Source of the DNA: Paracentrotus lividus
Lineage: Eukaryota > Echinodermata > Echinoidea > Camarodonta > Echinidae
Direction: 5' to 3'
NCBI GenBank assembly: GCA_940671915.1
Contig: CALNVZ010003426.1
Span: 31,984,020 to 32,048,019 of the forward strand
DNA: 64,000 nt
Shown here: positions 35,066-48,062 of the stretch, piece by piece
How the letters are laid out: each line of letters begins with the position of its first letter
How positions within the stretch are numbered: the stretch's first letter is position 1
Translations under genes and position numbers: made by a program
Notes under the pieces: generated by a model
Databases searched by the model: none
Seen by the model: the letters and a program-made list of their open reading frames with translations, nothing else
What the model was told of the DNA's origin: nothing

Positions 35066-35696
35066 TAATTGACGTATTTCTGTATTGACCTTATTTTGTT
35101 TTTTCCAAATTCAAAAAGAATTTTGATGGTTTTTCCCCAAACTCCATCCATTTTATTCGCGGCGATCTTAATGCAATTCTTTCATTTTTTTTAACACGAA
35201 ACTTCTCAAGTTCTGTTTTTATTTTGTTAATTTCTGCTAATACAACTGCTTTATTATCAGAGAGAACTAACTTTCTTTCTAAATCTCCCAGTTTCTCTTC
35301 AAAATCTTTTTCTTTATTAATACGTTTCTTTTTTTTTGCAAAAGATGCATATGATATGGTTTCCCCTCATATTGTCATCATTACAGTTTCAAGTAATAAT
35401 TGATCGTTTATATTAAATTCGCATTCACCGACTAAAAAATCATTTTGGTCAAATTCTATTGCACCTTTAGCGTAAAACTTAATGGTCTCTCTTATCGTTT
35501 TTTTTATTTGTTGCATAAATTCTTCTTCTTTGAGCAAAGAATAATTAAACTTCCAAAATCCAGGACCTCTTGTTATCCGATTTAAAGAGAGACTCAGGCG
35601 AATTAATGAATGGGCTGTTCTGTAACCCGAAAGAATATTGAAATTTTTAACTAACGAGAGGAGTTCGGAGGAAATAAGAAAGAAGTTTAATCGACT

Positions 35697-36233
35697 TTAT
35701 TTAAAGGGGGTGGGCTGCCGCCAGGTATAATACTTTTTATATGGGAATCTAATTCGCCATGGATCACACGAATCTAAATCACTTTTCATTTTATCAACTT
35801 GTTCTTTAGCCCTTGGGTTATTAATATGTAGATAGTTACAGGTATCAACAGCGAAATCTTGAACTAAGTTCCAATCGCCACAAATAATTGTATGTGGGTT
35901 TTCAAAGTTTTTTATTATATTTTGGAGATTAAAAAAAAAAATTGGGTTATCCGAGTTTGGGCCATAAAGTGACGCAATTGTAATGTCATATTCATAAAGA
36001 GATATATCTACAACTACTAGTTTTCCCGTAAGGTCTACTTCAATTCTTTTTATCATTACGGGAAGATTGTTCCTAAAAAGAATTGCGACTCCTCTTGAGT
36101 TGGACGTGTTACATGAGAAAATGAATTTACCCTCCCATTCCTTTTTCACATCTGCCTCTATATCGGGTACAAAATGTGTATCTTGAATGCAACAAATATC
36201 ATATTGCTTTGATTTTAAATACAACAAAAACAT
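35697..36233 (-). pseudogene. LINE ORF2 endonuclease (APE-like) fragment
   Basis: Open for 178 codons. Motifs of the apurinic-like endonuclease that nicks target DNA are visible: QDTH (residues 17-20; the family Q-E-T position), LYGPN (89-93), GDWN (119-122) and YTWR (169-172). A TAA interrupts the frame just before SRLNFFLIS. The final conserved Ser/Thr-Asp-His appears past the stop as TAH, so the Asp is lost. The N-terminal residues NCRGLRD lie in another frame at about 36,250-36,270, showing that the ATG at 36,233 is an artefact of a frameshift. Confidence 0.8.
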
Positions 36234-36304
36234 TTTGCCTTTTGCGACTATCTCTTAGGCCGCGACAATTCATAGAAGGAAACGTAACGTTATTTTGCAT
36301 CACA

Positions 36305-36600
36305 TAGGCTTCGGAAGATTTTCAGGATGGGGGGGGGGGGGGGGGGGGGTCAATTTTTTTTTTCAGCACCAACTATTTCGGGATGTTTTTTTATTACCCC
36401 CCCCCCTCCCCCACCCCCCCCCCAACGCTGACAGAGTTTTTGAAATTGACTAAGTCTTCTTTTCATTTTTTTATTTTTTTATTTTTTTTAAAGAAAAACA
36501 TAAAACTAGTAGATCCAGGCCTAGGCCTAATCAAGCTAACTGATTATGATCTAAAATTCTATGAATGCCTTCTTGTATGCTTTATTATTTTCCTTATGAA
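36305..36600. other. poly-G and poly-C tracts upstream of the LINE
   Basis: A G run (about 36,329-36,348) and C-rich run (about 36,400-36,423) surround TTTTTTTTTCAGCACCAACT. No ORF1 or promoter can be identified. The LINE 5' boundary probably lies in this region. Confidence 0.6.
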
Positions 36601-36605
36601 TAATG

Positions 36606-37215
36606 ATATGCGAGCGCGAAGCGCGAGCTAGGAGAAAAATCGTAAGGGGAGCCGAAAATTTTTTGATAATTCAACCTGAAAACTGTGCATTTAACGCGTG
36701 TTTGCTTTGCTCATAAAGAAGATGCTTTCGATTTACAATGCAAGCGCGAGCCGAAATTTTTTGATAATTATATCAACCTGAAAATAGTGCATTTTTAAGC
36801 ATTTTTGGTGCTATGTTCATGAAGAAGATACACACTTAATTAAACAATGCGAGCGCGAAGCGCGAGCCGATTTTCTAAAAAATATATATCAACCTGAAAA
36901 CAGTGCATTTTAAGCGGTTTTTGTGCTTCCCTAATGAAAAGATATCTCATTAAACAATGCGAGTGCGAAGCGCGAGCCCAAAATTTTGTTAATATATCAA
37001 CCTGAAAATAGTGCATTTTTAAGGATTTTTGGTGCTGTGCTCATAAAGAAAATTCTCACCTAATTAAACAATGCGAGCGCGAAGCGCGAGCCGAATTTTC
37101 TATACATATCAACTGAAAACAGTGCATTTTAAGCGTTTTTTTTGGTGCAACCCTAACATGCCTAATGAAAAAAAATACTTATTTTTTTAAACAATGCGAG
37201 CACGAAGCGCGAGCC
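36606..37215 (-). repeat. mirror-repeat core array, about 115-bp period
   Basis: Six units. Each carries GCGAGCGCGAAGCGCGAGC or a near variant (36,610; 36,741 decayed; 36,849; 36,959; 37,073; 37,195), followed by an AAAATTTT-type block and TATATCAACCTGAAAATAGTGCATTTTTAA. The core is much better conserved than the rest of the unit. The unit body is unlike the 13.5-kb element and the 22.9-kb array, so the core is shared by different repeats. D2 copy: 47,120-47,740. Confidence 0.8.
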
Positions 37216-37528
37216 CAAAATTTTGTTAATATATCAACCTGAAAATAGTGCATTTTTTACCATCCATTTTACCATCCATTCCCTTTACTTTTCTCCTCTT
37301 TCTTTGTCTATCTGTTCCCCTTTCCCACATTCTTTCCCTTTCTCAAGATATTTTTCCTATTTTTTTTTTTTAATTTCTCTTCTTTTTCCCATTCCTCCCT
37401 TCTCTTTCCCCTCTTTTCCTTCCTCATTTTTTCGGCCCTCTTTCACCCCATGGCGTGAAGAAATGCATGGGCGTGCAACCATTGTGAAAATCCAAGTATG
37501 AACCTCCTTGCAAAGTAACTTTCCAAAG
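37216..37528. other. T/C-rich stretch
   Basis: Pyrimidine-rich tract (37,262-37,435) between the mirror-repeat array and the TIR element. No gene is seen. Confidence 0.5.
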
Positions 37529-37530
37529 TA

Positions 37531-38506
37531 CACTGTTCGTCATAAAGGTGGAATAATTTTTCTGGCTCCGGCGACATTTTGTTGCTCTGGCTTTCTTGAA
37601 TGTGTGCGTCACCGCTTTCAATTTTCGGGTTCCTGGCTATATCGTGGATGTTCCCTCAGTCCTTCCTGGTGATTTTTGTCACCCCAAGATGGCCATCTTT
37701 GTCATTTTTTCTTATTTTGGGGGCCCCTTTTTGTTTACGCGACCCACCAAGGCCTCGTCAGTCCTACCCCAAGGAAACACGTCTGAGGTGTAGAGTTGTT
37801 ATTGATATTTAAGTTAAATCCATCTGTGCAGAAAAGACTGTTTTGTCTAGGGAAGGGGTCAAAAATTATTTAGATTGGGGTTCAACATGGAATTTATTCA
37901 TTTTAAAAGCATGAAAATTTCTGTCTTCCAAAAATTGTATTGTAAAATCTCAGCTTAACATAAATCGATATAAAATATTATCTATAGTCACCATTTACAA
38001 CCTTGTTATGAAGGTTAAAAAATGAGTTATTGGCAAATGATGACAGTTAAGGGTTAAAGGTTTTTTTTTTTTTTAAATTTACTTTGTTTGTAGCATAAAG
38101 GTGGAATAATATATTCCGAATTTACACCAATCACAATTTTTCACTTCAACCCCTCCCCTAGATAAGAGACCTAAGCCGGTCCCCATAAATCTAGACTTAA
38201 CTTAAAGAACATTATAAACAATACACCTCAGTCGCGTTTCCTGGAGGTAGGACTGAGGGGGGCTTAATCGGCCGGGTAAACAAAAAGGGGTCCCAAAATG
38301 AGAAAAAATGACAAAAATGGGCATCATGGGGGTTGAAAAAACTTTTATGAAAAAAATAAATCCCCGTGAAGAGTTGGAAGAATGTTTTAGATGTAGCCAG
38401 GGTCCCGAAAAGTAAAAGCAGGGACTAACATATTCAAGAAATTAAAGCCGGAGCAAACACATGCTGTTAGAGCGGCAAAAATATTCCACCTTTATGACGA
38501 ACAGTG
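37531..38506. mobile_element. 976-bp TIR element, Tc1/mariner-like ends
   Basis: Ends CACTGTTCGTCATAAAGGTGG (left) and its reverse complement (right) match base for base over the outer 25 or so bases. Each is flanked by TA (37,529-37,530 and 38,507-38,508), the target duplicated by Tc1/mariner elements. The inverted homology continues inward for about 270 bases at lower identity (GTCATTTTTTCTTATTTTGG, TTTTTGTTTACGCG and GGAAACACGTCTGAGGTG blocks versus 38,225-38,300). No transposase frame exists, so it is non-autonomous. D2 copy about 48,063-49,060. Confidence 0.75.
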
Positions 38507-40124
38507 TACTTTTATTTTACGTTGTGCTATAATGGCAATGTTGGTCGACATTGATATCATCAGTGATAAAATGTCCAATCATTGGATGGAATGCAGGATG
38601 TATCACCACTCTATTGAATCGTAGAGCATCTTCGACCAATCAGCAATGTTCTTTTCATTGCAATCGAGAACGTCATGCGCAATGGATCACTACGCATGAC
38701 TAGGAGTGGCAGTGCTCGGTTCACGTACGTAGAGTCAATTGTCAGTTTAGTGTCAATTGTAAATCATCCATTCCTTGGAGCTGGGTTACGATTCTTTTCG
38801 GCTCTTAATGATAATTGATTCTCAGCGAACTGGATTTTATTTTTTCTCTGTTCTCTGCACGGTTAGGACCAATTCAAATTATTAAATGGGTCAATTTTGT
38901 ATTATAAGAAGGTTCATTTAAATGTATTTAATTTTTTGAAAGAGACTGCCTAATCATAATTCATGAAGTCTATAGATATAATATGATGAGTAATGCCCAT
39001 TTGTAATCGTTAAGGAATAGGATAAACACATACTTTGCTCATACAGATTGATACTGTGTATTTTTTCTTGCTCCTGCCATGCATCAATTCCGATGTGGCC
39101 ATTAAATTTCTTGAATGGGTTTGTCGCTTGCTTTCACTTTTCGTGGGCCCTGTCTGGCAATACCTTGTTGTTCCCTCGACATCCTCACGGGGATTTTTTT
39201 TCTTATCAAAGGTTTCGTAGCACCTTAGAATGCCAATTTCGCATTTTATTTTTCTGCATTTTGATTCCCCTTTTCTTTATCCGGGCTGGCCAGCATGACC
39301 ACCTCTGTCTTAGCAAGAAACGCCATTTACTGCGATTTAAGTTTTGTTATGATTGTCTAAGTTCAATTTAGCGTAGTTCATGGTGTACAGGCTTCGTGGC
39401 AAGATGTGCCGTTGTTGGAGCAGGGACAAACAACCAATTCAATATTCGGAGTCATAGCACATAAGTTTGCAAGAAAAAAAAACAAATAAACCTTATGATA
39501 ACGTCCATGTTAATGACAGCTTAGGCAGCTTTATATTGATTATCAACTCCAAAAGTTGCAGACTACAAAAATAATGTATTTAGATTTAAAGAAATAACCA
39601 TGAACGTTTATCAAAATTTCAAAAAAAAAAAAAAAAAAATAAATAATAAGTAAAAAAAGAAAAAAAAAAAAAAATCAGAATTTGGAAGAATCTTTTTCTC
39701 ATCAATTATACATTTTCAGTCGACTCATATTTCGTAAATCCTGAGAACTGTGATGGCTGCGATGCTTTTTTGTTCATAACAAATGGCAGTTTGCAATAAT
39801 AAATATGTATAATTGTCTTATGTGACGTTCTAGACATGAAATTGAACGATATAATCAACATTTCTTTTAATTGTATGCCTTTAATTGGGAGTAAAAGTCA
39901 AATCATCTTCAAATCGCAAGATTCCTGTGACGGCACTGCAGAAAGGAAATCAATTAATTTTATACAGAGCAGGGGGTTCGCAAAACCGTGAATTTTAATT
40001 TTAGTAATCATTAGATAAATCAAAACTTTGGACGGTATGATTTTGTCGATGTTTGAATGTTTACATCAAATAGTATAACGTTTTGATTTCAAAACAACAT
40101 CGTAGCATAACACTAGCGTAAATC
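38507..40124. other. anonymous AT-rich DNA in D1
   Basis: No gene or classified repeat. It contains two poly-A stretches (39,620-39,640 and 39,660-39,674). The frame at 39,048-39,371 is frameshifted in D2 and has no recognised motif. Confidence 0.45.
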
Positions 40125-40149
40125 NNNNNNNNNNNNNNNNNNNNNNNNN
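40125..40149. other. assembly gap (25 N)
   Basis: Exactly 25 N at the junction of D1 and D2. A short fixed-length gap is a usual placeholder where two contigs overlap or a gap could not be closed. Confidence 0.99.
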
Positions 40150-42242
40150 TAGCATTGATCCTACGAAACATATAGACATAACACAGATTCCACACTCCCA
40201 ATTTTCATCTCCATGATTGATTCTATAATACAAAATGAAAAAGTAGAACTGACATGCCGACTAAAATATACTATGTACGACATAAGTCAAAAAAGGGATA
40301 AATTTTACCTGATTTCACGGCCTTGTCACAATAAAAAAAAAATACATCTAGGCAAACAAACGGCATCAGTTTCAGAAAACTTCTAATTTCAATTGCTCAA
40401 AACATTCCCAAAACTATAAAATATTACCATATTGAAAAGTAAAATTTTTACAAAAGCTACATATTTCTATATTTTGATGATCATTTTTATTGATCGCTTG
40501 AAATGCATAAAAACTTGGGAACAAAAAAAAAAATCTCCCAATGTTTGATGAATTGTATTATTTGATATCCAATATTAAGAAGGAGAGGTGTATCATTCAC
40601 CGTTTCTGCCGGTTTTTGAGCTTTTCAGTGAGATTTTAGATATTGCAGTCCAGACTCATTTTACATCATGGAAAATCATGAAAAGAAGGTTACCAACGAA
40701 CGCTCGCTTGCCCATTTTAAAATACTAGCTCCATCCCTTTGGCCCACAAATCCGGGACGACATTACGTGAGATACGTTGAGATAGGAAATTGCCAGATAT
40801 TAGAATACATCTCGTCTAATTTAACTGAATATTTGATGAACCAATTTATGAGGTATGCTCTGATCCGTTTTGAGTCAAGATACAGACTTTTATAAGCGCA
40901 ATTCTCTCTGAATTATAATTTGCTAACATTTATCATTTCCTATTCGTTATTTGTTTCTAGTCAAAATATTTCTTATTTTAGAATTGAAATAAGTACAGAT
41001 CTTAAATACTGAATTTATTAATGCAACGTTTAGATAGAAAGCTAAAGCGAATAAGGGAGATGTCACAATGCCGTCAGTACACCTTCATCACGGCGAGGAT
41101 TCTGACATGAAAGTTTGGGATTTATAAATGTTTAGAGCCATCTTCTCTAATTCCATATCCTTTGGTTTCTTATTCTATAGATTTCGCTATAGCTCATAAT
41201 TTGCAAAATTTAAAACAACCTGAAAATTTTTATGAATGTTTATAATTGGAATATAAAGCCCTACCTGTAGCATAATTCCTTTACAGCTGCCGAGTGTTGA
41301 CTTTTAGTGTACTGACTCTGTGCTTTGACTGAACTGCCTTTAAGGGGTAATTAATTATTTAAAGAACAATTGATATCTTGTCTTTAATCCTAAAAAAATG
41401 CACTATATGCAAAATTCTATAGTTGCTTTCTTAATGTTTTGGCAAATGATTTATTTCTGGATATGACCGAATATTATACAGATTTACTATGCAATGTGGC
41501 TGAATGCACAATTAAATTAAGGGTGGTTCTAATATAAATATCGATGACTATTTACTTACAATCCCATACATCATGTCATGGAGCCGTGACTTTGACGCTT
41601 AGGCAAATATTCTCCCCCTATGTAACAACGTTTACCTAACTTGAACACAGAAACCTACGGCAATTCATTGAGTTAACAAGTCATCACAAACAAGTTTGGT
41701 AGGAGGTCGGGGAAAAGCTCACACCCTCTTGTTTGATGAATCATAATAGTACTGTTCTCGGTGTTTTGAACGTGGCATGGGATCATAGCTTAACATTGAA
41801 TTAGGGGATAATTATAGCGGTGCAGATTAAAATATTCAATAAATATTGTGGCTATTTTTAAAAATTGTTTTCATAAGCTCACGATCCGTCGTGGAAAGAG
41901 TCTATATTAGAAAAAATAATATTATCTATTAGATGATTTCGGCTGATTCCAAATACGATTTTCAAAACAGATCAAGTAATAGTATGTGAAGCAATTTTAT
42001 TTAGTTCTGACGTTTGTTCCCTCCACCAAAAAAACAACTTCGGGGAAAGTCACGTTCAACAGAAACATCCCCGGCAATACAACAAAACTAAAAATGGTAG
42101 TTTATACACAAACTCTTCCATTCCTCTAAAACTATGCTCACACTAATGAATTATGGCAGGAAAGGTTCATTCTAGAAGAAAATTTTGTAATGTTTGTCTA
42201 TGTTAATAACCAACATCTAATTTGGTCTCGTCTTTTGAGTCT

Positions 42243-42495
42243 GATTCATATACTTGTTGGGCTCCAGTGGAGAGAGGTCGACGCCTCATAATTCGAGAGT
42301 ATGGGTTCGAATTCCCGGCCGCATACATACCAACAGACGTTTAAACAATGGTATTTGCTGCTTCCTCTGTTTGGGGTTCGCAAGAAGGGATAGCACCACG
42401 TCCAATCTGCGCTACCAGCTGGCTGCCGGGACATGAGAAAAGGGGCAAAACAATATTCCGGTCGCACATAGAATTTGGAGCATTTTTTTTTTTTA
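42243..42495 (+). mobile_element. tRNA-derived SINE, D2 copy
   Basis: Same SINE as 31,737-31,980 with indels inside the A-box region (GGCTCCAGTGGAGAGAGG) and B box (GGGTTCGAATTCCCGG). The extra bases within the B box would be unusual for an active copy and fit read errors. Confidence 0.7.
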
Positions 42496-43204
42496 CTTCT
42501 CTGAGAAAGAAAGAAAAAAAGGGCCTCTAACGGGGAGGGAATAGTGTCCTGTGTGGTAGTGTCATGGAGTAATAGCAGACACAAATATATCTAACCAAAA
42601 CCTATTAATATTTTATTCCCTTTTTTTTTAAATTTATTCCCTTTCCGAGGTTCCTGTCATTTTACAGCAAATAACAATTTCAATTACATGCAATAAATTA
42701 AAAGCAATAATTGTGAAAGAAACATGGGAATTTAAAAACCATTTTTTTATACACGTGAACAGCTGTCGACTCCAAAATTGACGCAAATCCACCTTTGAAT
42801 GAAAATAGAGTTATGATATTGAAATGTTTAAATGGTATCTGTTTTATGAACAAAAGTTGAACCTATAGAGTACATTTTCACAAAAGTACTTTTTAATATC
42901 TCTTTAACAGACAGAAAGTTCGACAACAATGCCCTTTTTCAAGTGACAAAGTGGATTAGGCCCTGTAACAAACTCTTCAGTTATAAACATTAAGTCTTTA
43001 TTATATAAGTTATTAATCAAAGCAATTAGGTTAAAAAGAAACCCATTTTTTTTTTTTGCTGGAGACTTCCTTCCTAAGATTGTTTTTGCACTATACTATT
43101 TCCACATCATAGTAACATTTATGCTGAGACAATAGTTCGTCAAAAACAGGAAACAGTCTTTCACTTTGCTGTATTATTTCCCTTTTAGACCACCATTATC
43201 AGTT

Positions 43205-46200
43205 AAGCAGTTTGTATTTTGTCCTTATGAAACCCAAATAGTATTATTCGTTTGCTGAATTTTGATATATATTGTGGTTAAAGAGATAAATCCATAATCA
43301 AGTTGACCAATTTACCATTTGAGCTTAAGGACACGTACAAAATCATATCGACGTATGTGTCTTCTTCGCTGGCTACAAATGCTACATATATCTATCTGCA
43401 ACGATATGTTTAGTTTATTAACAATCTGTCTTTCATGTTTATAGAATTCTATTCACAATCTCTGAATTGAACCATTCATGTTTTATATCAACGTTGATGA
43501 ATGGCGACTTCACTAATAACACATTCCATTTCTTTTCCTCAAGGTCAAAATCATGTTCCATTTGTAAGACTTTTGCACTCTTTTTGTTATTTATTAAAAA
43601 TGTTTTGGTAAATATCGTGAACACCCTTTTTTCATTTATCAATTATCATGCACTTCAGGAATTCATAATTGTTAGTCCATTACTTTCGGTATAAGTATTT
43701 TTATTAAAACTGTTGTATTGCATTACACAAGCCATAATATTGAAGAAGTTGTTTGAATTAAACTTCTTGTTGAAATCATAATATGACAAGAAATGTCCAT
43801 TTGCTTTTAAAATATCATTTACAAACGGACTCCCTTATTTGCACCAAGTTTCAAATACAATACTTATTATTAACTTTTATATATCATACTATTCCAAGGC
43901 GTGCGCATGCCTGTGTATGAATTGTAAAAACATAAACTCTGAAAAGGCTAATAGTACCTCTTTCCAAAATGGATTTATATCACATATCGTGCATAATCAG
44001 GAAATATACGCAACCCAATGAACCAAGAAGGTGTGCACAAGAGTGAGGTAAAAGCAGTAGAACATGATGACTGGTGAAATCTTGAATCTTACTGTATTAT
44101 TGATAAAATTTTCCTTATCCATGAATCTTGAAGTGACTTAGCGTGAATAAATATATATCTGTGCATCTTTATTTCCCATCAGTGATATAATTGACATAAT
44201 TGTTTTCTGCTATTTTATCGGGTGTGTGGATTCCAAATAAACTTCGTTTTTGTCCTTCATTATTTGTGCATTTAGGTAGTGGAAGTATAAGAGGAGTTAG
44301 TTAATTTCGGAATTAATATCAAGGATTTAACTATTGTTTGCTCTTTCCAAGGGAGGTTAGTTGATTTTTTTTTAATCCAGGTTGCCATCTTTGATTTAAT
44401 CTCTTTAAACTTTTACAGAATAATCTATGATCAACCATATTGAGGTTACGTTGTTTACCGAAATTCTATACCTAAAGGACCTAAATACCCTCGAATACCA
44501 GTTTAGTTTATATTCATAAGAGTTTGCTTTCAGGGTCCTATTTTTGCCCAATTCATATTACTTGGTTTGTTATGTTTATTTTAAGATTAGACAATTTTTC
44601 AATTTCACTAATATTTTCAAGGGCACATTGTAAATCTGTTTTAGATCCATTGAGTGTCAAAAAGGGTATCATCTGCATATTGTAAAAGTTAGTTTTCCTT
44701 CTATGCAATCCAATAAGAGTGTTGTGACGTCATAGACCACAGGTATCTCACTAACGGTAAATATAGAAGGAGGACAAGGATCTACCTTGGCGGCAACCTC
44801 GGCCCAATTTATAATATATTTGTACAAATGACCAATAAAAATTTTTAATCCCTTTCATTACTGAATGGACCAAAGCGAAAAAATTTAAACATAAATCGAA
44901 AATGTGAGATACGGAATCAAACGCTTTTCAAAATCAACAACGAGAAAGCATACTAGTATTCTCTTAACTCAGTATTACAGAAGGGTGTCACTACAACAAA
45001 CGAATATTTTCCCATGTACACGCCCTGAGAAATCCAGTTTGGCTCTCAGTGTATCAAAAAGGAGAGGATAAAAAAACAATTTTTTATTAATTTTGCAATA
45101 CTCGGCATGCTAAAAAAAAAAAGAAAAAAAAAAAAAAAAAAAAAAACTTAAATTTTCATTTAATAAAGAAACGGTCGGCCGTTTTTTCAGTAAAAGTCTT
45201 TTTGTAATGTCTAGCATTCATTTTCCTTTGTATCAAGGTCGATTATACCATCCTTTTGTAATTGGATAGCTCTCCTGAGAATACGATAATTAAGTGATTT
45301 ACACAATTAGAGAGAATTTAAGTTACTCCCAAAAAAGCGATAAAATGTCAACTGTTGGAAACACCTGTCGAGAGATTTGTTATTTTTCATAAGGTTTTAA
45401 CGTTGAATAAACCTTTGAAGTATTAAGGACCTGTCTAGTGTTAAGAGATTGTCGTGGGGACAGTTCGGATATCTGCGTCTATTGAGATGTGTTTTCAAAC
45501 GCATCATTCATTTGTTTTTAGTGCGAGTATAGATTTGAGTAAAAATTAAAACTCCTTGAGTATAATCTTCTTGCTTTTGTAATATCGCCATTTTCTGTCA
45601 ATAATTGACGTATATTTCTGTCATGACCTTATTTTGTTTCTTTCAAATTTCAAAAAGAATTTGACTGAGTTTTTCCCCAAACCCATTCCATTTTATTCCG
45701 GCGAATCTTAATCAATTCCTTCTCACTTTTTTTTAACACGAACTTCTTCAAGTTCTGTTTTTATTTTTGTTAATTCTGCTAATACAACACTGCTTTATTA
45801 TCAGAGGAACTAACTTTCTTTCATAAATCTCCAGTTTCTCTGTTCAAAATACTTTTTCTTATTAAGTACGTTTTCTTTTTTTTTGCAAAAGATGCAAATA
45901 TGATATGTTTCCCCTCATTGTCATCATTTACAGTTTAAGTAATAATGATCGTTATATTAAATTGCGCATTACCGACTAAAAAAATCATTTTGGTCAAATT
46001 CTATGTGCAACCTTTACGTAAAACTTAATGGTCTCTTTTCGTTTTTTTTATTTGTGCATAAATTCTCTTCTTTGAGCAAAGAAAATTAACTTCCAAAATC
46101 CAGGACCTCTGTTATCCGATTTAAAGAGAGACTTCAGGCGAATTATTAATGGCTGTTCGGATTAACCCGAAAGAATATTGAATTTTTAACTAACTAGAGG

Positions 46201-46820
46201 AGTTCGAGAAATAAGAAAGAGTTTAATCGACTTATTTAAAGGGGTGTGCTTGCCGCCAGGTTAAATATTTTTATATGGGAATCTTATTCGCTGGACACAC
46301 GAATCTAAATCACTTTCATTTTATCAACTTGTTCTTTAGCCCTTGGGTCATTAATATGTAAGATAGTTGAGAGGTATCAACAGCGGAATCTTGAACTTAA
46401 GTTCCAATCCGCCACAATAATTGTATGGGGTTTTCAAAGTTTTTTTATTATATTTTTGCGAGATTAAAAAAAAATTGGGTATCCGAGTTTTGGGCATAAG
46501 TGACGCATTGTAATTCATATTCATAAAGAGAATAGTCTACCAACTACATAGTTCCCGTAAGGTCTACTTCAATTTTTTTATCTTACGGGAAGATTGTTCT
46601 GAAAAAGCAATTGCGATCCTCTTGGTTGGACGTGTTAATGAGAAAATGAATTTACCCTCCCATCCTTTTCACATCTGCCTCTATATCGGCGTACAAAATT
46701 GTATCTTGAATGCAAACAGAATATCATATGCTTTGATTTTAAAATACAACAAAACATTTGCTTTGCGACTATCTCTTAGGCCGCGACAATCCATAGAAGG
46801 AAAGGTAACGTTATTTGCAT
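43205..46820 (-). pseudogene. LINE ORF2, D2 copy with dense indels
   Basis: Same element and same insertion site as 32,709-36,300, but the frame is broken so often that only short pieces remain open (for example 43,439-43,642). Because the flanking DNA is duplicated too, it is not an independent insertion. Confidence 0.8.
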
Positions 46821-47119
46821 TCACATAGGCTTCGGAAGATTTCTCAGGTATGGGGGGGTGGGGGGGGGGGTCAATTTTTTTTCAGCACAACTCATTTCGG
46901 GATGTTTTTCTTATTACCCCCCCCCGCCTCCCCAACCCCCCAACGCTGCAGAGTTTTTGAAATGACTAAGTCTTCTTTTTCATGTTTTTTTATTTTTATT
47001 TTTTTTTTTTTTAAAGAAAACATTAAAACTAGTAGATCAGGCCTAGGCCTATCAAGCTAAGCTGATTATATCTAAAAATTCTATGAATGGCCTTCTTGTA
47101 TTGCTTTATATTTTCCTTA

Positions 47120-47740
47120 TGATAATGTATGCGCAGCGCCGAGCGCGGCTTAGAAAAAATCGTAAGGAGCCGAAAATTTTTTGATAATTCACCTGAAAAC
47201 TGTGCATTTAACGCCGTTGTTGCTGTTGCTCATAAAGAAGATGGCTTTCGATTTACAAGCAAGCGCGAGCCGAAATTTTTTGGATTTATATCAGACCTGA
47301 AAATAGTGCATTTTTAAGCATTTTGGTGCTATGTTCCGATGAGAAGATACACACTTAATTAAACAATGCGAGCGCGAGCGCGAGCCGATTTTTAAAATAT
47401 ATAACAACCTGAAAACAGTCATTTAAGCGGGTTTTTGTGCTTCCCTAATGAAAAGAGTATGCTCATTAAAATGCGAATGTGCGAAGCGCGAGCCAGAATT
47501 TTGTTCAATATATCAACTGAAGAATAGTGCATTTTTAACAGGTTTTTGGTGCTTGCTCATAAGAAATGTCTCACTCCAATTAACCAATGCGAGCGCGAAG
47601 CGCGAGCCGATTTTCTATACAATATCAACTTGACAAACAGTGGCATTGTTTAACGCGTTTTTTTGGTTATTGCAACCTCTAACTGCCTTGAAATGAAAAA
47701 AATACTTATTTTTTTGAAACATGCGAGCACGAAGCGCGGC
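47120..47740 (-). repeat. mirror-repeat core array, D2 copy
   Basis: Collinear with 36,606-37,215. Only the unit at 47,589 keeps an exact core; the others have one or more base losses (near 47,128, 47,368, 47,475 and 47,724). Confidence 0.75.
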
Positions 47741-48062
47741 CAAAATTTTAGTTATATATCAACCTGAAAAATAGCATGCATTTTTACATCCATCCTTTAC
47801 CATCCATCCCTTTACTTTTCTCTCTTTGCTTTGTCTAATCTGTTCCCCTTTCCCACCATTCTTTCCCTTCTCAAGATATTTTCTATTTTTTTTTTTAATT
47901 TCTCTTCTTTTTCCACATTCCTCCTTCTCTTTCCCCTCGTTATTTCCGTTCCTCATTTTTCGGCCCTCTTACACCCCATGGCCGTGAAGAAATGCAAATG
48001 GGCGTGCAACCATTGTGAAAAATCCAAGTATGAACCTCCTTGCAAAGTAAGCTTTCCAACAG

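Larger units (their letters stand above)
32709..36300 (-). pseudogene. L1/Tx1-like LINE ORF2 (EN-RT), broken
   Basis: A non-LTR retrotransposon ORF2 runs on the minus strand from the ATG at 36,298-36,300 to the stop side at 32,709, about 1,190 codons, the usual length for the L1/Tx1 group. Domain order is APE endonuclease, coiled linker, reverse transcriptase, C-terminal region with a CCHC-like zinc knuckle. Lesions I can see: a 1-base frameshift near 36,240; in-frame stops at about 35,697 and 35,367-35,369; a homopolymer frameshift near 35,100; a short local duplication with frameshift near 34,660; a TGA at 34,036-34,038 where the family has Trp; an A-run frameshift near 33,856; and at least one more before 33,660. 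Once these are allowed for, family motifs stay collinear, so it is a fairly young but dead copy. No ORF1 is found upstream; the mirror-repeat array begins there. D2 repeats it. Confidence 0.85.
29616..40124. repeat. segment D1 of the 10.5-kb duplication
   Basis: Collinear over its full length with 40,150-50,649. D1 ends (GCGTAAATC) exactly at the first N of the 25-base gap, and D2 starts (TAGCATTGATCC, matching 29,616) exactly at the last. D1 reads as the cleaner version: its LINE frames are longer and its homopolymers steadier. It is probably the same locus as D2. Confidence 0.9.

Noticed and set aside
43205..46820. Second, independent LINE insertion
   Set aside because: Flanking sequence is duplicated along with it and the boundaries coincide with the contig gap, so it is the same insertion seen twice.
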